64,000 nucleotides of DNA. It comes from Amoebidium appalachense (lineage: Eukaryota > Ichthyosporea). Shown here in pieces: positions 1 to 25,458 of this stretch (positions are counted from its first letter, which is position 1; each line of letters begins with the position of its first letter). The stretch is taken from NCBI GenBank assembly GCA_963693365.1, contig CAVNZM010000011.1, positions 5,704,001-5,768,000 on the forward strand. Reading direction: 5' to 3'. The notes beneath the pieces are model-generated. The model saw only the letters and a program-made list of their open reading frames with translations. It was not told the DNA's origin and made no database searches. A program made the position numbers and the translations under genes.

Positions 1-533
1 GCATATATATGTACGCATGCACCCAAACCACATGCAAGCACAAACAATTACTCCTATCCCCCCCCCCCCCCCCCCCTGCCCCGTCCCCCCCCCCCCCCCC
101 CCCCTCTCCCCCCCTCCCTCCCTCCTTTTCCCCACCACCACCACCGTTGCTCCCACCCTTCCCTCTCCCTTCCTTTACTCTCGTTCCTCCCCGTCCATCC
201 ACATTCCCACTCTTTTCCCCCACCCCCCCTTTCTTCCTCTCCGTCCCCCCTTCCCCAACTCCCCTGGCCCCCCCCTCTCCCCCGCCCCTCCTTCCATTAC
301 CCTCATGCCCCTCCCCCCCCCCCCCCCCACACACACACACACACACACTCCCTGTCCTCCTCCCCCCCCCCCCCCTCCCCCCAACACATCTCCCCGTCTC
401 TTCCCCACCACCCACACGACACACGCACCACCAATACCCTAACCCTTCCACTCCCTCCCTACCCACACACACATCCACACATCCACACATTCTCAAAAAG
501 GGCAAAAAAAAACAAGAAAAAAAAAAAACCTAC

Positions 534-14031
<13,498 letters not shown>

Positions 14032-14645
14032 GGCTCGGACGGTAGATGCGAAGGAAAGGTAAAAGTGGGTTAGACTTCTGCCCGCTTGTGTGGAACCACT
14101 ACAGATGACGGTAGGAAAGTGGCGGCATGTTATTGAATGCGCAAGTGCAAGTGTGCAATGATGCACAAAAAGACGTAGAGGATGTATCTTGCGTTCAACT
14201 TAATGCCACTTATGTGCTAATTTTATATCAGGTGAACTTGAGTATGTACAAGAATCACGCCTTTAGGCGTGCTCGCCCTTTCAAGTAAAAACAAGGAAAA
14301 GTCATGTTTTCGACGCGATAGCTTTTTCGCGGTAATGCCAAAACAAGTTACTGTGTAGCATTTTGTATTGGCTGCACTATAAGCTCTTTTCCATTTTAGG
14401 CAGCCGCGCAATGCTCTAATCGTTCGCGCAAACCAAATCAATCATGACGTCACCGCCATTGCCAATGCCCGGTGCCACAGTGTTTCTTTCGCGCCACAAA
14501 GGCTCGGCGACGCACACCAGTCACACTGTCGTCAACCACGGACTGCCCCGTTAGGGGACTCCTGTGGGTGTTCTAGAGGGCCGTGCCTCCGCCCACCTTG
14601 AAAGGAACGAGACGCAGCTGAACACACTCAGTCGTCATCCCTCAT
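14032..14645. promoter_or_regulatory. Putative promoter and upstream region of the XPG gene
   Basis: This is about 600 nt of unique sequence directly upstream of the XPG start codon, without long homopolymers. It contains a perfect palindromic CRE, TGACGTCA (14445-14452), and an E2F-like TTTCGCGCC (14487-14495). CRE and E2F sites are typical of housekeeping and DNA-repair promoters, but function here is inferred. No TATA box is obvious near the start, and I see no gene in this stretch. Confidence 0.4.
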
Positions 14646-15248
14646 CCCACGGGTGGCCCCGCATGGGGAATCACGTGGTGAACTGTCGTCCCACGGGTGG
14701 CCCCGCATTGGGAATCACGTGGTGAACTGTCGTCCCACAGGTGCCCCCGCATGGGGAATCACGTGGTGAACTGTCGTCCCACGGGTGGCCCCGCATGGGA
14801 AATCACGTTGTGAACTGTCGTCCCACGGGTGGCCTCGCATGGGGAATCACGTGGTGAACTGTCGTCCCACGGGTGGCCTCGCATGGGAAATCACATTGTG
14901 AACTGTCGTCCCACGGGTGGCCCCGCATGGGGAATCACGTGGTGAACTGTCGTCCCACGGGTGGCCCCGCTTGGGAAATCACGTGGTGAACTGTCGTCCC
15001 ACGGGTGGCCCCGCATGGGGAATCACGTGGTGAACTGTCGTCCCACGGGTGGCCCTGCATGGCACGTGGTGAACTGTCGTCGCACGGGTGGCCCCGCATG
15101 GGGAATCACGTGGTGAACTGTCGTCCCACGGGTGGCCCGGCATGGGGAGTCACGTGGTGAACTGTCGTCCCACGGGTGGCCCCGCATCGGGAATTACGTG
15201 GTGAACTGTCGTCCCACGAATGGCCCTGCATCGGGAATCACGTGGTGA
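14646..15248. repeat. 44-bp minisatellite, about 13.7 tandem copies, each with a CACGTG-like core
   Basis: The consensus unit begins GTCGTCCCACGGGTGGCCCC, continues GCATGGGGAATCACGTGGTG and ends AACT. Copies differ by a few substitutions (CACGTTG, CACATTG, CTTGGG, TTACGTGG). One copy near 15054-15066 has a short deletion. Most units hold an intact E-box CACGTG inside the partial palindrome TCACGTGGTGA. The array lies 0.6 to 1.2 kb upstream of the XPG start. Short ORFs through it are incidental. Confidence 0.95.
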
Positions 15249-15568
15249 CGACACATGCTGGTTGCACACACACACACACGGTCACTCATGCACCGTTAGG
15301 CGCAAACGTACATGCCCACAGACTGGCACACACGCGCATGCACATAAAACACAGGGTTCATACACGCACAGGCACATGCAGGCACATGCACACACAGAGA
15401 GAGTCGACTCTCACGGTCTGTACACATACAGACACCCCCGCACGCGCACACACACGTATGCGCGTACACACACACACACCGGCCTCACACGCACACTCAC
15501 ACACACACGCACACCCACACACACACATACGGCACACACACACAGCACACACACACAGTGCGCACACA

Positions 15569-15600
<32 letters not shown>

Positions 15601-16040
15601 CACACACACACGGCACACAGCACACACACACACATAGCGCAGGTGCACACACACACACAAACGGCACACACACAGTACACACACACATAGGGGGCTTGCA
15701 CACACACACAGAGAGTGAGAGCACACAGACTATCACAGAGAGCCTGAACGGACATCGTCACGCCTGAATCGAACGTGGAGGATAAGCTCACCAGCTTTGG
15801 CAAAAGTTTTGAGTCTCTCACATCTTCTCTAACCATTTTTACTTACCAAACGTTTACTTACCAAACGTAGTAAGGAGGGGAAGAACGAGGGGAGAGAGAT
15901 TCATTAGAAACTTGAAACGAAAAAAGGCAAGTAAGAGGCCAAAATGAAATGGGCAATGTGGTTGGCAAGATGTTGTGTGGGGACGCTACTAGGCTACTTG
16001 AGGCATCTACGGTGGTGGTAACCAGCACCCAGGCTATATA
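15249..16040. other. Intergenic CA-rich tract and unrecognised sequence
   Basis: From 15263 to about 15715 this is degenerate (CA)n DNA mixed with CGCA and CAGA, with no credible coding sequence. Between 15787 and 15836 a short minus-strand stretch ends in a good donor (CCAAAGCTG then GTGAGC) and could be an exon end. The peptide (MVREDVRDSKLLPKL in one frame) matches nothing I recognise. The rest is unique DNA with no supported feature. Confidence 0.4.
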
Positions 16041-16178
16041 GTGGGGCTCTTGGTGCACCGTTTCCGAAGCCTACCACGTGCCCTGATCGTCATGGTCAAC
16101 TTCGAAACCGCCTTTGGCCATGTCGAGGTCGGTGATACTACCCCCCCCCCCCCCCCCCCCCAAAAAACACACACACAA

Positions 16179-16210
<32 letters not shown>

Positions 16211-17100
16211 GCGCACACACACACACGCACACGCACACGCACACGCACATGCACACACGCGCACACGCACACACACACACTCACTCACTCACATGCACGC
16301 ACGCACAGCTCCTTTCCCGGGATTATCCCTTCTACCCTCCCCCTCATGTCTCGCTGTTACACCTATATTCCAGCTGCTTATACAACCTATGTCTCTATCC
16401 TCCTCATCCGCCCCCTCCTCTGGACAGCACCTCCGACAACATATGTGTGCTTCGTTTTCTTTAACACACATTACCCCCGTCCCTTTCCACCTGACCCGTT
16501 CCCCACAAACACCTGTGCCTGTGCCTTTCATCCATGCTCCCTTCCACCCCTCCCTCCCTCCCTTTCCCTCCCCCCCCCCCCCCCCCCACCCCGCCCCCCC
16601 TCTCCCCACCTCCCTAGGCCTGATGCCCGTTTCTCCCCCTCCCCCCCCCCCCCTCCCCCCCCCCCCCCCCAAAAAAAAAAAATATAAAAAAATATAAAAA
16701 AATAAAAATCCTGCTACCACCACTGCACACATGTAGGAAAGAATATAGGAAAAGGTGTTTTATTTTTTTCATACACAATCAGCACTGTGACACACTCTAT
16801 GCTATTTCTTCATATTCCAGCATGTTCCTGTCTACATACAACCACTCTGACTTCAGAATCGACATAGACTCTGCAGGTGGCAGTGGGCTGTGGGCAAGGG
16901 GACGTGACTCATTCCCCAGACGATGTTCATCACGAACTATCCAAGGCCAACGGGGTACTCCCTCGTTGGCCTTTTTTTTATTTATAAACATTTTCTTTAC
17001 AGGTCCAAATGGGGGAGTGTGCCCAGGATTTAGATGTTTATCGTGACATACTGTACATTTCTTCCTAGTGGCCAACTTGAATGAATGGCTGTTAATTTAA
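16041..17100. other. Intergenic stretch with two unidentified minus-strand open segments
   Basis: The minus strand is open at 16138-16072 (reading [18 protein letters not shown]), next to a TAG acceptor-like site and a GTAGGC donor-like site. It is also open at 17075-16797, giving 92 codons that start MATRKKCTVCHDKHL and contain a CxxC pair, then a stop. I do not recognise either. They could be remnants of a gene or mobile element, or chance. Between them are (CA)n and C-run/A-run DNA. A strong hairpin lies inside the second segment. Confidence 0.2.
16943..16979. other. Perfect 10-bp stem-loop followed by a T tract
   Basis: The arms AAGGCCAACG (16943-16952) and CGTTGGCCTT (16964-16973) are exact reverse complements around an 11-nt loop (GGGTACTCCCT), itself able to add GGG/CCC pairs. 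A run of eight T ends at 16979. It looks like an intrinsic terminator, but in this nuclear intergenic context a terminator role has no support. Confidence 0.6.
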
Positions 17101-18100
17101 AATTTGTCGTGCTAATATTAGAGCCCTCTTTTTAAATTAAATCACAGGAAATGCATGTGCCTAGGGTTTATTATTTATCGTGATATATACTTCTCGCTTC
17201 AAGCCAGATTGCAGAAAGTTCATGGGATGTGTTTATTTGTGAAAAACGGTCTTTTTGGAAACAGGAAACAGAATCACAGCATGTGTTTATGATTATTTTT
17301 TATTATTATGAGATATACCTTCTTTTTACAGGCCGAAATACAGAGTATATACATATGTATGTGCTTTGGTAGAACCTGTGCCAGATACACTTGCCGTGAT
17401 ACACAGGCCAGACCAAATACTATGCTGAACACAGGCGCTTGCGCATTTTTGCAGTAGCCTCGTATTACGTCTTCTAATAAAGTAATGACACAGCAGGGTT
17501 TGATATGCAACAAGTCTGATTTTGGCTCGAGGGCAAACATGCAGGAACATCATAACTCCCATCATAACTCGTGCTGCCTAATCCGCTAATTATTATAAAA
17601 TCAAATATTCAGTGTGCACATGCAGTTATCATGGGTATACGTGCACTTATTGTGCTGTTGGCTGGGCCATAATGATTGCATAGTTGGTGTCTTTTTTTGG
17701 CTCTGTACATTTACTGAGCTCGAGTCTCAGATCTAGATTTACTTCCTTCGTATTCGGTTATAGAGATTCATTTGGTGTCCCTTGTCGTCCCAATAGGATT
17801 CAGGTCATCTGGCCCTATGTGTGTATACGTAGCAGTGCTGTCTCCCTATGTGTGCGCGGTATTAATATGGTGCACGTAATGACCATATATGGCCATGATC
17901 ATGCGAGTAGATTGCATGCATATGGCGGTTGCGATCGGTGGTGTCACATAGTGGGAGCTGTGCCTGTTTAGGGGGAGAACTCTGCTCTTCCTCCCCCCCC
18001 CTTCCCCCCCCCTCCCCCCCCCCCCCCCGCCGCCCCTCCCCACCCCCCCCCCCCCCCCATATGCCCCGGCCGCCCCTCCCCCCACCCTCCCCCCCCCCCT

Positions 18101-18132
<32 letters not shown>

Positions 18133-19795
18133 CCCACCCCCACCCCCACCCACCCACGCACCCACGCACCCACGCACCCACCTGGGCCCTTGAAGTTCCT
18201 CACTCTGGATTGACGTGTTTATCAGATGGTAACTGTATGAATTCGCATTCGGATTAATATTCCCCTTACGTAAATTCCCCAGCTCCCAATAGTACTAGTT
18301 CTCGAGCTCTCCCATTAAGTTATCATATGGACAGACGTACACTAGCCAAATGTCGACTTGGCGGTACCTGCGGAGTTTCCTTTCCTTTTCTTCCTTTCTT
18401 TTTCTTCTATTCTTCTATTCTTTTCTTCCCTTGTTTTTTTTTTTCTTTTTTTTTCTTCCTTTTTTTCCCCACAGGAGTTTCCTTTCCTTTTCTTCCTTTC
18501 TTTTTCTTCTATTCTTCTATTCTTTTCTTCCCTTTTTTTTTTTTTTTTTTTTTTTTTCCCTCTTTTTTTCCCCCGGCTGAGCGAAAGTCCCATGGGGTAC
18601 GGTAGCCAGCCGAGGACGCCTAGGTGACCCTAGGCTAGACGTACACACAATGATGAAAAACACACACGTACACACACCCAAAACTGAGATCTACCTATAG
18701 CAATAGAGAGGGGGGGGACTGCGGCTAATCGCGATTGGTGCATATACTTCAGTGGAAGCTAAGACGGTATTACTGGTTAGGCTATGAGGAAGTTCAACCC
18801 CAGATGTCTATTTTTATATATACATATATATATATTTTAAAAAAAAGTAGAAGGGTGCAAGGGGTTCTTCCATCGGACACTACCATTGAATTCGAAATAA
18901 TAATAAGAAGAGCAGGCGTACACTCGTGCCCATGCACACACTGTTGCACTGCGGTGCATTGCATATTCACGAGCACGTGTACAATGCAATGCATATAACA
19001 GGGCGCTAATACAATGGAATTTCGATATATATGGCCAACATAGGCACCGGAAACTAAAAAAAAGAATTTCAGACCAATTAGTTAGCACAGCTGAACAAAC
19101 GTTGTGGCAAACATGCAACAGAGGTCAACATCGTGCGAATACATTAGTAGAGCAAGGAACATCCATTACGGAAACGAATCAGCGGTACTCACGTACGCGT
19201 GTTTTTTCTCCGGTATTATCTGATTGTATTTGCGGCTTCACAGCCACCTGTGTACCTGCCACAGATGTGCTATCGCTGACTCACCGGAATGGGGATAAAA
19301 CTTAACTTATTGTTTGAACTTGCTTTTTTTGGTTGTCTGTGTAGCACAACTTATTTTGTGTTTTGCGCGTGAACATGTGTGTGTGTGTGTTGATGGTGCA
19401 AACCGTTGCATGCATGTGTGTGTGAACCCAGCTTGACGCAGCAATCTGCTTTGCATGGAAAACAAGAAAGAAAACAAAGAAAGAAAAAATAGGAAAGAAG
19501 GAAAGTAAAAAACGAAACGAACGTAGTGGTCTTAAATGAACGAGAAAAGAAACACCAACACAATCCACACCTGTATAATAAACTCACGAATCTTTTGCGC
19601 GATCCATGCACACACTCCAAATTTTGACCCAACACACAAAATTACGACATAATCCCGACACTTCGAATTCAACACACAACTCCTCTAAGCATTGACAGCA
19701 AACTTTCCTGAACTACCACAAAATTCAAGTGGTTTTGTAAGTAGCCTAAAGTCTGAACCAGTTGATTGAATTTCGTCCCGCTGCGAAGGTTATTA
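17101..19795. other. Intergenic region without a recognised gene
   Basis: This is mostly AT-richer unique DNA with scattered short ORFs, none matching a family I know. It includes a long C-run block (about 17991-18185). From 18372 there is a polypyrimidine sequence beginning GGAGTTTCCTTTCCTTTTCT, repeated once with a period of 102 bp (second copy from 18474). The next gene downstream on the minus strand is XPG, and the region lies beyond the stop codon of uS10m. Confidence 0.5.
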
Positions 19796-19905
19796 TTATT
19801 GCTTGGAGGCAGCGGCGATGGCCTTTTGAAGTGCATCGGGGAGGGCCTCGTGGTGTACCTCTGCAGAAAACACACAATCAGAACTGGGCACATGCAGCAT
19901 GTTTC

Positions 19906-19977
<72 letters not shown>

Positions 19978-20187
19978 ACTCGCGTGTATTCTTTCTTTCG
20001 CGCTGACTCATTTCCTGCTTTCTCTTTTTCTTTCATTTCCTTTTTCCACCCGGGGGGGGGGGGGGGGGGTTGCCCCTCACCGATTCTAAATGGGGAGAAG
20101 AATGAATCTGGTCTGGTAGAATGTACAATGGCATTTATCTCTCTCTCTCTCTCTCTCTCTCCCCCCCCCCCCCCCCCCCCCTCTCCG

Positions 20188-20218
<31 letters not shown>

Positions 20219-20311
20219 ATAAAAAAAAACAAAACCTTCCCCTTTCTCCCGTTTCTCTGTGTCTCTAACTGCTGGAGGTGGTGGTACTGGCGCGCGCGCG
20301 CGCGCGTGTGT

Positions 20312-20351
<40 letters not shown>

Positions 20352-20543
20352 ATGTGTGTGTGTGCATGTGCATGTGTGTGCATGTGTGCATGTGTGTGTG
20401 TGCGTGTGCATGTGTGTGTGTGTGGTGACGTGTGCACATTGCATGCATGCACGTACGTATAGATGTGCGTGCTTGTGAGTGTGTGTGTGTGAGTGTGTGA
20501 GTGTGTGTGTGTGTGTGTGTGTGGAGGCGGGCGGGCAAAAAAA

Positions 20544-20582
<39 letters not shown>

Positions 20583-20823
20583 CAGGTAAATATCTGCACG
20601 CACCAGTCAGGGTTGACATGACACCAGCAGGCATGTTGTCTTCGATGTACTTGAGGAATAGCTCCATGGTCTGGTCACTGCAGTCGTACACCTGAGGGAT
20701 ATTTGGGGTTATCTCGTGCCTGGTGTATCCAATGACTTGAAAAATGTAAAAATGAAAATAAAAAAAATAAAAAAAGAGAAAAAGGAGGGAAGGGGAAGGG
20801 TGGGTGCCGGGTGGGTGGGTGGG

Positions 20824-20871
<48 letters not shown>

Positions 20872-21126
20872 GGAATAGCTCCATGGTGTGGTCACTGCAG
20901 CCGTACACTTGACCAAAAAAAAAAAAAAAAAAAAAGCTATCTCATGCCTGTAATATCCAATCATTAGGAAAGTGCTATTTTTTGGGGGGGAAACAAAAAG
21001 AGGGGGGGGGGGGGGGGGGGGGGGGAGGGGGAAGGGGGGTTAGAGTGCGTTATAGGACACGAAGTACACATTCATGACGGACACAATAATGCAGACTGCA
21101 AAGCTCACCTCAAGAGTATGCATTAG

Positions 21127-21211
<85 letters not shown>

Positions 21212-21930
21212 TGGGGGGGGGGGGGGGGAGAAGAGGCCACACAGAGAAAGTAGCGAAAATATGTATGTGCGTGTATGCATGTATGCTTGAAATGTGTTTG
21301 TGCATGTGTGCATGTGTATGTGTTTGTGTGCATGAATGTAATAGACTTGCTGATGTGATGGTAAAGGTGGTGGGGTGGTGGTAGAGGAGGGGTCGTGTGT
21401 ATGCGCGCCTGTGTGTGTGCATGTGTGTGTGTGTGTGTGTGCGCACACGCGTGTGTGTATGTGGGAAGGGGGGGAGTGTTGCACACATACCTCTACGAGC
21501 CTGTTGTGTGTGATCTTGGCAAACAGCTCCTTGTGTTTCTTGTGCACGTGGGGGGACTTGAGCACCTGGATCAGCCGCCTGTGCGTGGGCAGCGCAATGC
21601 GCCCGCTCACGGGAATGTCAAACGCTGCAAGTAGGCATTGTTAGTTTTTCTTCCTTTTTTTTGCTTTTTTCTTTTTGTTGATTTTTCCTTTTTCCTTTTT
21701 TTTTATAAATAAAGGTTCTATGAGTGGATGGAGGCATGGTTTGCCTGATCACGCAAAAGCATTCTGGGTAGCGGGTTGATTGTTGTTGATATTGTTCCTA
21801 TTTCTAGTGTGTCGCAAAAATGTTGGGGAGGTCGTGTAAAACCCATTATTCAAGTTTGATGAGCTACGGGGACTCGTGACAACTGCACTGCACACGAAGC
21901 AGCCATAGATATACCGTCGCTCTCCCCCCC

Positions 21931-21962
<32 letters not shown>

Positions 21963-23411
21963 AAAGACACCCCCCAGGCCACACACCACCACCCATGCCA
22001 AGGAAAGGCCTAAAATGCATGCAAACCCATCTAAATGGTGCAAGCCACTATCGAAAATCGCTACACTCTCTGCCCTCCTACACCCTCACAACCAGCTTTC
22101 TGCACGCTTTACCATCAACAACACCTTGGCTCCACAAACACACTTAACACGCCACCAATGAAAAACAACATAAACGTAAGGGGGAAATGAGGGTGTTCCC
22201 TTGTACACATTCATGAGGGACAACACCGTGTAGAATTAAAAACCACGATTACAAGTATGCAATAAGCAGAGTGGGGGGTGCAGGAGAGAGGGGGGGGGGG
22301 GGGGGGGGGGAATGGGGGGGGTGAACGTGGCAGGCAACAACCAACCAAACCACATTCATGCTCTTCATGGAAAGAGAGGGTTGGCAAAAAAGTGATCAGC
22401 AAAACCGAAAAACAAAGGCACCACAACTAGAGAGGGTATCAGACAGCATGTTTTGTCTTCGCAGGTCAACCATAGGGTAATAAGAGGAAAACACACAAAC
22501 ACAAAACAAAAGGACCAAACCTTGCACCTGCGAGGGGAAAGAAAGAAATCCCCCCCCCCCCCCCCCCCCCTCTGCCCCCCTTGCACACGCACGCACACAC
22601 ACACGCAAAAAAACGCCCACGAATACACACACATGCACGCACGCACACACACACGTACATGCACACACACACACCCGCACCCACACACCCACACACACCT
22701 AATACCCGTCTAAAGCAGAAGTGCAAACATAAATTCTCCACATACCCGTTTGCCGATCTCCTGACACACCCACCCATCCTCCCTCCTCCCCCCCCCCCCC
22801 CCCCCCCCACCCACCCACACCACCACATAGCCGTTTAAAGCAAAAACACAAACATAAATATCCCACATAACCTTGTCCTTTCTTCTGACACCCCACCCCC
22901 AGCTCCACCCCCCAACCTCACCCCCCTACCCCACCCCCACCCCTCCTCACACACACACAACACACACACACACACACCACTACCACACACCTGTTTAACA
23001 CACACACACACATACAAAAAAAAAAAAAAACCCCCGCAAACGTAAATCCCCCACATACCCTTTGCCGATCTCCTGACAAACTCCACATAGCTGTCCAGCA
23101 CCCTGTGATCGATCCCCTGCAGCCTCATCGTGCACCGCACGTACTGCTTGCCGTGCGTGGGGCGCGATCGCGGCAATTTCGGATCGGTAATTGGGTTATC
23201 CTTGACAAACCAGGCCGTCTTCTCAGCCATCTGCTTGAAAATTGTATTCTGGTCTGGTTGTTCCTGTTTCTGGATTTCCGAGAACAGTTTGGCGAAATCT
23301 GCGGGAGGGGTCGCCGTTTGTGTTTCCGTTTTTGATTGGCCCCCGGTGGTCGTCTCGGTGGTGTAGTGGCGTACCCATGAACGTGTGCATGCTGAAACCA
23401 GACCGGCCTGG

Positions 23412-23458
<47 letters not shown>

Positions 23459-23621
23459 GAGAGAGAGAGAGAGAGTGGGGGGGGGGGGGGGGGGGGTGGA
23501 CGGAGGGGAAGGGGTAGGGAGGAGTAGGGGGATGGGAGAGGGGGGAGGGGATGAGAGAGGGGGGAGGGGGGGAATGTGAGGAGAGAGAAGGATGGGGATG
23601 GAGAGGGGAGGATGGAGGGAG

Positions 23622-23656
<35 letters not shown>

Positions 23657-25458
23657 GATTAGAACCCAGCACATGGTATACACAAAGAAGAAAACGACAA
23701 AGTACCTGGAAGAGAACGCAAACAAACACAAAAGGAATGTGCCAACCACAGGGTACACAGTCAGTAGAACCCCAGGAGGCCCCACCGGGAGGGGGGGGGA
23801 GGGAGGGCGGGGTGGAGGGGAAAGGGGGGAGCAGAGTGAAGGCAGGAGGGAGAACCGGGTGGAAGTGGTGGGCCGCGGTCGTGGTGTTTGTGTGTGTGTA
23901 CACCAGAATCATGGGGTATTAAAGTGTAGGGAAAGTGAGGAGGGTGGAGACGGGACGGGGGGAGGGAGGGAGAGGGGGGAGGGGAAGGGGGTGAGGGAGG
24001 GAAGGGAGGAGTGGGGGGAAGAGAAAGGATAGGGTGCCCAGGTGTGTGTAATGTAGCAGGCGGGAAACAATAGAACATAGGCACATGTGGAGTGAAAGGC
24101 GTAACCCTATATGCCGTGTGATGTCGCTCTGTGTGTATCGAATCTCATGTTTTTGTGCGGTGTGACTGTGTGTAACTGTTTGTAGGTGTGTGCTTGTGTG
24201 TGTGTGAGCGTGCTCGTGCGCAGGTGCTAATGGACGCCTGTGGGCATGTGCACGTGTTCCATGTGTGAGCGTGCATGTGTGTGTGTGTGCACGCAGGAGT
24301 GCTCGTGTGAGCTTGTCTTAGTGTGCGGGTGTGCGCTTGTGCAAGTCTGTGTGGGAGTTGCATGCTCGTGCCCGTGCTTGGGACAGGGTGCTCGTGTGCA
24401 TGTGTGTGAGTGTGTATATGTATAGTGCATGTTTGCAAGGCAAGAAACAGAAGTCCAGGGAGAAGGGAGAACGAGCGGGGAGAATGTTGCAGGGAGCAAT
24501 TTATGTGTCTGTGCACTAGTGGGGACAGAAATAGTAGTGCGGAAGGAAGAAGGGAGGTTGGTATGGTTGGGTAATGAGTGTAGGGATAACGAGAGATGGG
24601 GGAACTGGAGGGTGGTGATCCTTGAGAGAAGTTTTGATACATCCTAGCGGCTGATTCACAGAAACGACGAGCAAAGAGTTTATCCAGGGAAAAAACGACA
24701 GGCCCACGACACGGCCTTCACCTTCCCAAAAAAGGGCAAAGCCACCAAACAATAACCAAAAAACACGCAGTTGCTGTATGGTGACGATGATGGTGGTGGT
24801 TGTGGCGCAAGGCACGAAAAGGGGGGGGGGGGAGGGAGGGGGGAGGGAGGAGTGAGGAGAGGGGGCGAGGGGTGAGAATGGAGAGAGAGAGACTGTGTGC
24901 GTGAAGGATGAGGGAATGGAAAAGGAGAGGGGGAGGTAAAGGGAAAAGGGAGAGGCAGAGGCAGAGGCAGAGGGAGAGGACGGGGGGGAAAGGGAGGGAG
25001 GGAAAATGGAGGGGAGGGAGAGACGGGGAGGGGCGGGGACATAAAGGGAGAGCGAGCGAGAGAGACAGAGAGAGCAAGAGAGAGAGGGAGAGAAAGGGTG
25101 CGGGGGGAGGGAGAGAGAGAGACAGAGGGAGGGAGGGAGGGAGGGGAAGAGAGAGAAAGGAGAGCTCGCAACGAGGAAGGGTGAAGTTGTAAAGTAAAGG
25201 GAGAGAGCCGGGGGAGAGGGGGAATGAGGGTTGGGAGGCAGGAGAGACAGACAACCCGGGTACACACCCTCCCACATTCTCGCCCCTTCCCCACCAACAC
25301 ACAAGCAGACACATATACATAGACACACACACAGACACAAAAACGTGAGTGCTCAAGTAGTGTGTAAAATGATATAAAACGAAAGCTCGTTTCAGAACAC
25401 TAACCTGCAGAACCGCTGGTTGCTGCTGCAAAAGCCTGAGCTGTGCTGTCCTCAACAT
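19796..25458 (-). CDS. MRPS10: Mitochondrial small-subunit ribosomal protein uS10m
   Basis: This encodes the mitochondrial homologue of ribosomal protein S10, a 3' domain protein of the small subunit acting in mitochondrial translation. Exons on the minus strand: 25458-25405, 23407-23059, 21624-21491, 20691-20604 and 19860-19796, ending in TAA. All phases fit, giving 229 residues, a little longer than bacterial or human S10. The N-terminus (MLRTAQLRLLQQQPAVLQ, then TRSWVRHYTTE) is basic and hydroxylated like a mitochondrial presequence. The S10 core spans about residues 105-195, with DHRVLDSYVEFVRRSAK, then PVSGRIALPTHRRL, LKSPHVHKKHKE and THNRLVEVYDCS, which follow the S10 pattern (DHRLLD, SGPIPLPT, RSPHVNKKSREQ, THKRLIDI). 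The C-terminal tail is family-variable. The gene is divergent from eIF2D. Introns 2 and 3 carry partial copies of neighbouring exon-intron junctions. Confidence 0.93.
20871..20972 (-). repeat. Partial duplicate of the uS10m exon 4 acceptor junction
   Basis: This segment repeats the intron end and the first 38 or so bases of exon 4 (true copy about 20655-20743), for example GAATAGCTCCATGGT and GGTCACTGCAG. An A/T homopolymer interrupts it, and it runs into a G-run instead of the rest of the exon. On the coding strand the acceptor CAGGTGTAC has become CAAGTGTAC and there is no donor, so it looks like a dead copy. Confidence 0.8.
21037..21118 (-). repeat. Dispersed intronic repeat (family A), copy in uS10m intron 3
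   Basis: On the minus strand it reads TGCATACTCTTGAG, CTTTGCAGTCTGCATTATTG, TGTCCGTCATGAATGTGTAC and TTCGTGTCCTATAACGCACT, matching the family consensus in the sense orientation of uS10m. Confidence 0.8.
22196..22275 (-). repeat. Dispersed intronic repeat (family A), copy in uS10m intron 2
   Basis: On the minus strand it reads CTCTGCTTATTGCATACTTG, then TGTTGTCCCTCATGAATGTG and TACAAGGGAACACC. It is more diverged than the intron 3 copy but keeps the same order and sense orientation. Confidence 0.65.
22699..23077 (-). repeat. Three degenerate tandem copies of the uS10m exon 2 donor junction
   Basis: Copies lie at about 22699-22771, 22823-22895 and 22984-23077. The last overlaps the true end of exon 2 at 23059. 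Each carries, on the plus strand, a CCGTTTAAAG-like segment, an AAACATAAAT-like segment, then CCACATACCC and TTGCCGATCTCCTGACA. The two outer copies therefore hold decayed versions of the last exon codons plus the donor. They sit inside intron 2. Confidence 0.8.

Noticed and set aside
14646-15248. CRISPR-like array
   Set aside because: The 44-bp units abut one another with no unique spacers, and the context is nuclear eukaryotic, so it is a minisatellite.
16072-16138. Additional coding exon on the minus strand ([18 protein letters not shown])
   Set aside because: Borders are only partly convincing, the phase does not fit a neighbouring segment, and no family is recognised; mentioned only as an unidentified open segment.
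16943-16979. Rho-independent terminator of a bacterial gene
   Set aside because: The shape fits, but no bacterial gene ends here and the whole window is eukaryotic; kept only as a hairpin.
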